Source: Chloroflexota bacterium (GTDB taxonomy: Bacteria; Chloroflexota; Anaerolineae; Anaerolineales; VGOW01). From it: a stretch of 32,226 nt of DNA. The stretch is from assembly GCA_016875735.1 (NCBI GenBank), contig VGOW01000042.1, positions 1 through 32,226 of the forward strand. Direction: 5' to 3'. How positions within the stretch are numbered: the stretch's first letter is position 1; each line of letters begins with the position of its first letter. Made by a program: the position numbers and the translations under genes. This document shows positions 29,170 through 32,226 of the stretch, piece by piece. Below the pieces are notes generated by a model that saw only the letters and a program-made list of their open reading frames with translations, was not told where the DNA came from and did no database searches.

Positions 29170-31647
29170 CTACTTGCCGCTCGCCAACGACAAATCTTCG
29201 TAGCGGTGGCCCGCTTTCGCCAACTTGGGTTGGGAGGCGGGGCGTTGTAAATCTGCGGCAGGTGGTGAAATCGCCCGGCCAGACTCATCGGCAGAAAGCT
29301 TGAAGCGGGAGACGACACCCTGCAACGCCAGCGCCATCTCATTCAATGATTGCGCCGAGGCGCTCACCTCTTCCACCTGCGCGCTCATCTCTTCGCTGGC
29401 GGCGCTCACTTCCTCCACCGCCGCGCTATTCTCTTCGCTCACGCTGGCAATGTTCTCGATGGCGCGGGTCACTTCCTCACTCCCCGCCGCCATCTCCTCC
29501 GTCGCCGCCGTGTTTTCTTCAACCACCGCGCTCACGCTATCCACGCCCGAAGCCAATTCAGCGGAGGCGGCGCCCATCCGCTGGGTGGCCGCCAGCGCCA
29601 ACTCGGCTTGCTGGCTCACCGCCTCAACGGCTTTCAAGATGTTCGCCAGCGCCTGCCCCGATTCGGCGGCTCGCGCCGCGCCCGCTTCAACTTCCTCCAC
29701 CCCCTCATCCATCGCCGCCACCGCTTGGTTAACCGTTTGTTGAATGTTCCGAATGAGGCCGCCGATCTCTTTCGTCGCCGCGCTGGCCCGCTCGGCCAAC
29801 TTCCGCACTTCGTCGGCCACCACCGCAAACCCCTTGCCGTGTTCTCCGGCGCGAGCCGCCTCGATGGCCGCGTTCAACGCCAACAAATTCGTCTGCGAAG
29901 CGATGTCATCAATCGCCTCCACAATCGCGCCGATCTGTTCGGAGCGCTGGCCCATCTCCTTCACCTTATCTGCCGACACGCCCACTTTGGCGATGATATT
30001 GGTCATGCCGACGATGGTCTCCCTCACCGTCTTGGATCCGGCTTGCGCCGACTCGGCGGCGAGCGCCGAATCTTTCGTCACCGCTTGAGCATTCTGCGCT
30101 ACCTGTTCAATGGCGGCCACCATCTGCGCGGTGATGTTGGAAGTCTTGCCCGCAGCGGCGGCTTGTTCCTGCGCGCCTTTGGCCACTCCTTCAATCGCGC
30201 GCCGCATCTGTTCGACAGAAACCGCCGTGCGCGTCACACCTTCGGCCTGCTGCTGAGTGCCTGTCGCAATCTGCTGCATCGTCGTAGCGATCTGGGTAGT
30301 GGCCTGCCCGGCCTGCTGCGCCGTTGACGATAATTGATCGGAAGCCGCCCTCACGCTTTCAGCATTTTGGGCCACTTCGCCAACCAAGTCTCTGAGGTTG
30401 GCGGTCATGTCGTCGAAAGCATTGCCAACCTTCTGCAAACGATCGATGATGGTGTTGAAGGCTTGCGCCATCGCCCCCACCTCGTCATTCGAGCGAATGT
30501 CCAGAGTCTGAGCCGTCACTGCCATGCGCCGGGTCAAATCGCCTTGCGCCAGCGCCCCCATTTCAGTGGTCAGCGTCTGCATATCCACACCGGCCATTTG
30601 CTGCGCGGCGCGAGTCACGGCTTGCAGTGGGCGAGCAATGGCATTGGCAATGAACAGGCCGCCCCCCACTCCCAAACCCACTGCGGCAACTGACACCCCA
30701 ATGAAAAACCACAGCGTTGCCTGAGCTTCGCCGCGCGCCGCTTCGGCAGTGCCCAGCAACTCGGCGGCCAACTTATCTTCGATCACCTTCAGCAAATCAA
30801 TTCGCACAGTGGCCTGATCGAACCAGTAGGCCGACTCGATCCCCAACGGCACCCCCGGCCCGGAATCAAGGATAACTTGTTTCATCCGCGCCACGTCATC
30901 CACCGCATCGCCTGCTATCGTTGATTCGTAGAGTTCGCGCGTCTCTTCCGGCGCGAACTCCAAGAACACATCGAAATGCGTCTGCTGGTTGGCGGCGTTG
31001 GCCACGAACTTGCCATACTCTGTCAGGCTGATCTCTCCGGCGCCGAAGGCGGCCGACCCCATAGCCCGCTCCTGCCCGGCGTGTTCCTTCGCCTCCAATA
31101 GTTGAATGTAGTTGGAAGCCAGCCGGACGATATTGCGATCTTCGGCCAAGTCGGCAATCTCGACATTGACATTAAGCAGATCGGCTATCAAGCCTGTGTA
31201 AAAGGCATTGGATTCCGGCGCGGTGACTTTGAACGAGTCGGCCAGGCCCCGACGCTCGTCGATGATCGCCAACTTGTCGAGCGCCGCCTTCACCGCCTCT
31301 TCGAATGCGGCCCCGTAAGTTTTGCGGTCGAAGGTTTGCAGAGCGGCTTCGAGTTCGGCCACGGCTTCGTCCGTGTCGGCGCGATACCCGTTCATCTTCG
31401 CCTGCGCCTCGGCGCTTTGGGTGGTGATGAACATGGCCGTCGAGCCGCGTTCGCGTTGCAGGGCGTGCGCGCTGGCGCCGACTTTGGTGGAGAAGGCGAC
31501 CAGCGTTTCGAGCCGGGCCAGGTTTGCGGCCACAGATGCCTTTTCCACCACACCGCTCACCGCAAAATACAACAATGCGGCCAGGGGTATAGCCAACATC
31601 AGAAGCAACTTAACTCGAACTTTGAGATTGTCGAACCAGTGGCGCAT
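29170..31647 (-). CDS. Methyl-accepting chemotaxis protein with NIT sensor domain
   Basis: An 825-residue chemoreceptor. TM1 is [20 protein letters not shown] (about 14-33). The extracytoplasmic domain carries the NIT (nitrate/nitrite-sensing) signature [20 protein letters not shown], and continues to about residue 300. TM2 is [20 protein letters not shown], followed by HAMP ([40 protein letters not shown]). The cytoplasmic coiled coil has the conserved hairpin tip [20 protein letters not shown] then [17 protein letters not shown], and methylation-type Glu/Gln/Ala-rich helices. A nitrate- or nitrite-like ligand is suggested by family only. Shine-Dalgarno AGGAGG lies 4 nt before the ATG. No cheA/cheW is nearby. 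Confidence 0.96.
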   Translation of the reverse strand: MRHWFDNLKVRVKLLLMLAIPLAALLYFAVSGVVEKASVAANLARLETLVAFSTKVGASAHALQRERGSTAMFITTQSAEAQAKMNGYRADTDEAVAELEAALQTFDRKTYGAAFEEAVKAALDKLAIIDERRGLADSFKVTAPESNAFYTGLIADLLNVNVEIADLAEDRNIVRLASNYIQLLEAKEHAGQERAMGSAAFGAGEISLTEYGKFVANAANQQTHFDVFLEFAPEETRELYESTIAGDAVDDVARMKQVILDSGPGVPLGIESAYWFDQATVRIDLLKVIEDKLAAELLGTAEAARGEAQATLWFFIGVSVAAVGLGVGGGLFIANAIARPLQAVTRAAQQMAGVDMQTLTTEMGALAQGDLTRRMAVTAQTLDIRSNDEVGAMAQAFNTIIDRLQKVGNAFDDMTANLRDLVGEVAQNAESVRAASDQLSSTAQQAGQATTQIATTMQQIATGTQQQAEGVTRTAVSVEQMRRAIEGVAKGAQEQAAAAGKTSNITAQMVAAIEQVAQNAQAVTKDSALAAESAQAGSKTVRETIVGMTNIIAKVGVSADKVKEMGQRSEQIGAIVEAIDDIASQTNLLALNAAIEAARAGEHGKGFAVVADEVRKLAERASAATKEIGGLIRNIQQTVNQAVAAMDEGVEEVEAGAARAAESGQALANILKAVEAVSQQAELALAATQRMGAASAELASGVDSVSAVVEENTAATEEMAAGSEEVTRAIENIASVSEENSAAVEEVSAASEEMSAQVEEVSASAQSLNEMALALQGVVSRFKLSADESGRAISPPAADLQRPASQPKLAKAGHRYEDLSLASGK

Positions 31648-31723
31648 AATGCCTCCTCATGCCAACTGCAAGGCTCACCACCGATACCCGGTCGGCAGGC
31701 GGTGACTCACCTTACGCACTCGA

Positions 31724-31759
31724 TGTCATTGCGAGCGATTTGTGCGAAGCAATCTCGCG
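31724..31759. repeat. GTCATTGCGAG...GCAATCTCGC intergenic repeat
   Basis: TGTCATTGCGAGCG at the left and GAAGCAATCTCGC at the right form a widely seen bacterial dispersed repeat. Partial inverted complementarity is ATTGC/GCAAT and GCGAG/CTCGC. It is a single copy in this window. Confidence 0.65.
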
Positions 31760-31880
31760 CGCCGCGAAAAGACAAAGCGATGATAAGCGAATGGTTTCCA
31801 TCTTGTCCATAAACAACACATAAACGATTGTAAAAATTGATTCGGATTTGTCGAGTCTCTTTGGGCAATGGGCAACAAAA

Positions 31881-31905
31881 GACTCCGCCTTTTGGTGGCG
31901 GGGTC
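31881..31905 (-). terminator. Terminator behind the metK remnant
   Basis: GACTCCGCC (31881-31889) and GGCGGGGTC (31897-31905) pair over 9 bp with one wobble and a 7-nt loop. TTTTGTTGCC follows on the minus strand. It is properly placed about 30 bp past the remnant's stop codon. Confidence 0.8.
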
Positions 31906-31936
31906 TCCAATGATTCGAGTTCTGCTCGGCGAGCAA

Positions 31937-32125
31937 TCAAGCCATTTGCTCGGCGGCTTCCTTCAGGGCATCGGCTTTGCTCGTCACTTCCCACGGTCGG
32001 GTCTTTGCCGCTGAAAGCGCCGCCGCCGTGTCGGCTCATGCCGCCGTAAGTGTCCACGATGATTTTGCGCCCGGTCACTCCGGCGTCGCCCATTGGCCCA
32101 CGGAAACTCATTGTCGGAAGTGCGG
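31937..32125 (-). pseudogene. metK: Internally deleted S-adenosylmethionine synthetase (metK) remnant
   Basis: Two blocks of MetK sit side by side. The central motif [20 protein letters not shown] followed by [15 protein letters not shown] (about 32004-32110) is the highly conserved MetK core. In the next frame, directly after, comes [22 protein letters not shown] then stop (31937-32003), which resembles the MetK C-terminus (F/PWE-x-T-D-K-A-x-x-L). The ~150 residues normally between them are missing, and the two blocks are in different frames, joined around GGCAAAGACC. The N-terminal two-thirds of MetK is also absent. It is either a real deletion pseudogene or an assembly artefact near a contig end. 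An open frame from 32153 to 31707 spans it without encoding a complete protein. Confidence 0.75.
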
Positions 32126-32226
32126 ACAGCCAATCAGCAAGTTTCATGGTCACGATAGTTGGGTCACAGCGCGCTATTTGCCTGTGTTTGGACGAGCGAC
32201 TTATTTGCGCTATCGTCCCAGACGGT
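32126..32226. other. Right-end stretch without recognisable feature
   Basis: No gene, promoter or RNA was recognised. If metK were intact, its N-terminal coding sequence should be here, but no MetK motif is seen in any frame. Confidence 0.4.

Larger units (their letters stand above)
31648..31936. other. Intergenic region between chemoreceptor gene and metK remnant
   Basis: About 290 bp without a convincing gene. It holds the GTCATTGCGAG repeat (31724-31759), the metK-type terminator (31881-31905) and an AT-rich stretch (31790-31850) that could contain the chemoreceptor promoter, though no clear -10/-35 pair stands out. Confidence 0.5.

Overview
The window is about 32 kb of GC-rich, gene-dense bacterial chromosome. 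The gene content best fits a member of the Chloroflexota (Anaerolineae-like), although no rRNA or other marker here proves it. The hints are a MalT-like ATPase/TPR regulator ending in a BTAD domain, a membrane-fused spermidine-synthase-like protein, a short archaeal/eukaryotic-type ProS, a NIT-domain chemoreceptor, YqeB/YqeC, and a small protein resembling the Os1348/Franean1_4349 RiPP-precursor clan. There is no tRNA, rRNA, CRISPR array, phage or intact IS element. Both window ends carry gene remnants.

Layout. 1-3657: a UroD/MtaA-fold methyltransferase-like gene, a ribokinase and a nucleoside hydrolase (all minus), separated by palindromic intergenic repeats. 3694-5976 (plus): a lipoprotein of unknown function, a short YdeI/OmpD-associated protein and a pirin. 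6016-8624 (minus): a two-domain universal stress protein, then YqeC and YqeB, accessory proteins of selenium-dependent molybdenum hydroxylases. 8724-9841 (minus): a compact terminator-bounded operon of small unknown genes: a frameshifted 82-residue reading frame, a 73-residue RiPP-precursor-like protein and an ImmA/IrrE-like protein that has lost its HExxH motif. 9845-14374 (minus): the BTAD regulator and, just upstream of it, an MFS transporter. 14450-16752 (plus): the fused spermidine-synthase-like membrane protein and a DUF1461 membrane protein. 16792-18928 (minus): DinB-like, AlaX-like and metallo-beta-lactamase-fold genes. 19003-19224 (minus): a probable structured non-coding RNA with its own promoter and terminator.

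19354-29068 is an information-processing block on the minus strand. A tight run of nine genes (MazG-like, metallophosphoesterase, ParB-like, APH-like kinase, LOG-like, ProS, dual-specificity phosphatase, GNAT, AlkD-like HEAT protein), with overlaps or gaps of 20 bp or less, leads into rpsO and pnp. The rpsO promoter overlaps the stop codon of the last gene of the run. 29170-31647 is a chemoreceptor. The right end holds an internally deleted metK remnant whose terminator is still present.

Regulatory architecture is the main novelty. Four genes have a TATAAT-like box 6 or 7 nt before the ATG and no Shine-Dalgarno sequence, as expected for leaderless mRNAs. One pair of divergent genes shares a perfect 10-bp inverted repeat that contains both -10 boxes. 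The most interesting candidates for something undescribed are the small-peptide operon at 8724-9841 and the ~220-nt RNA at 19003-19224.
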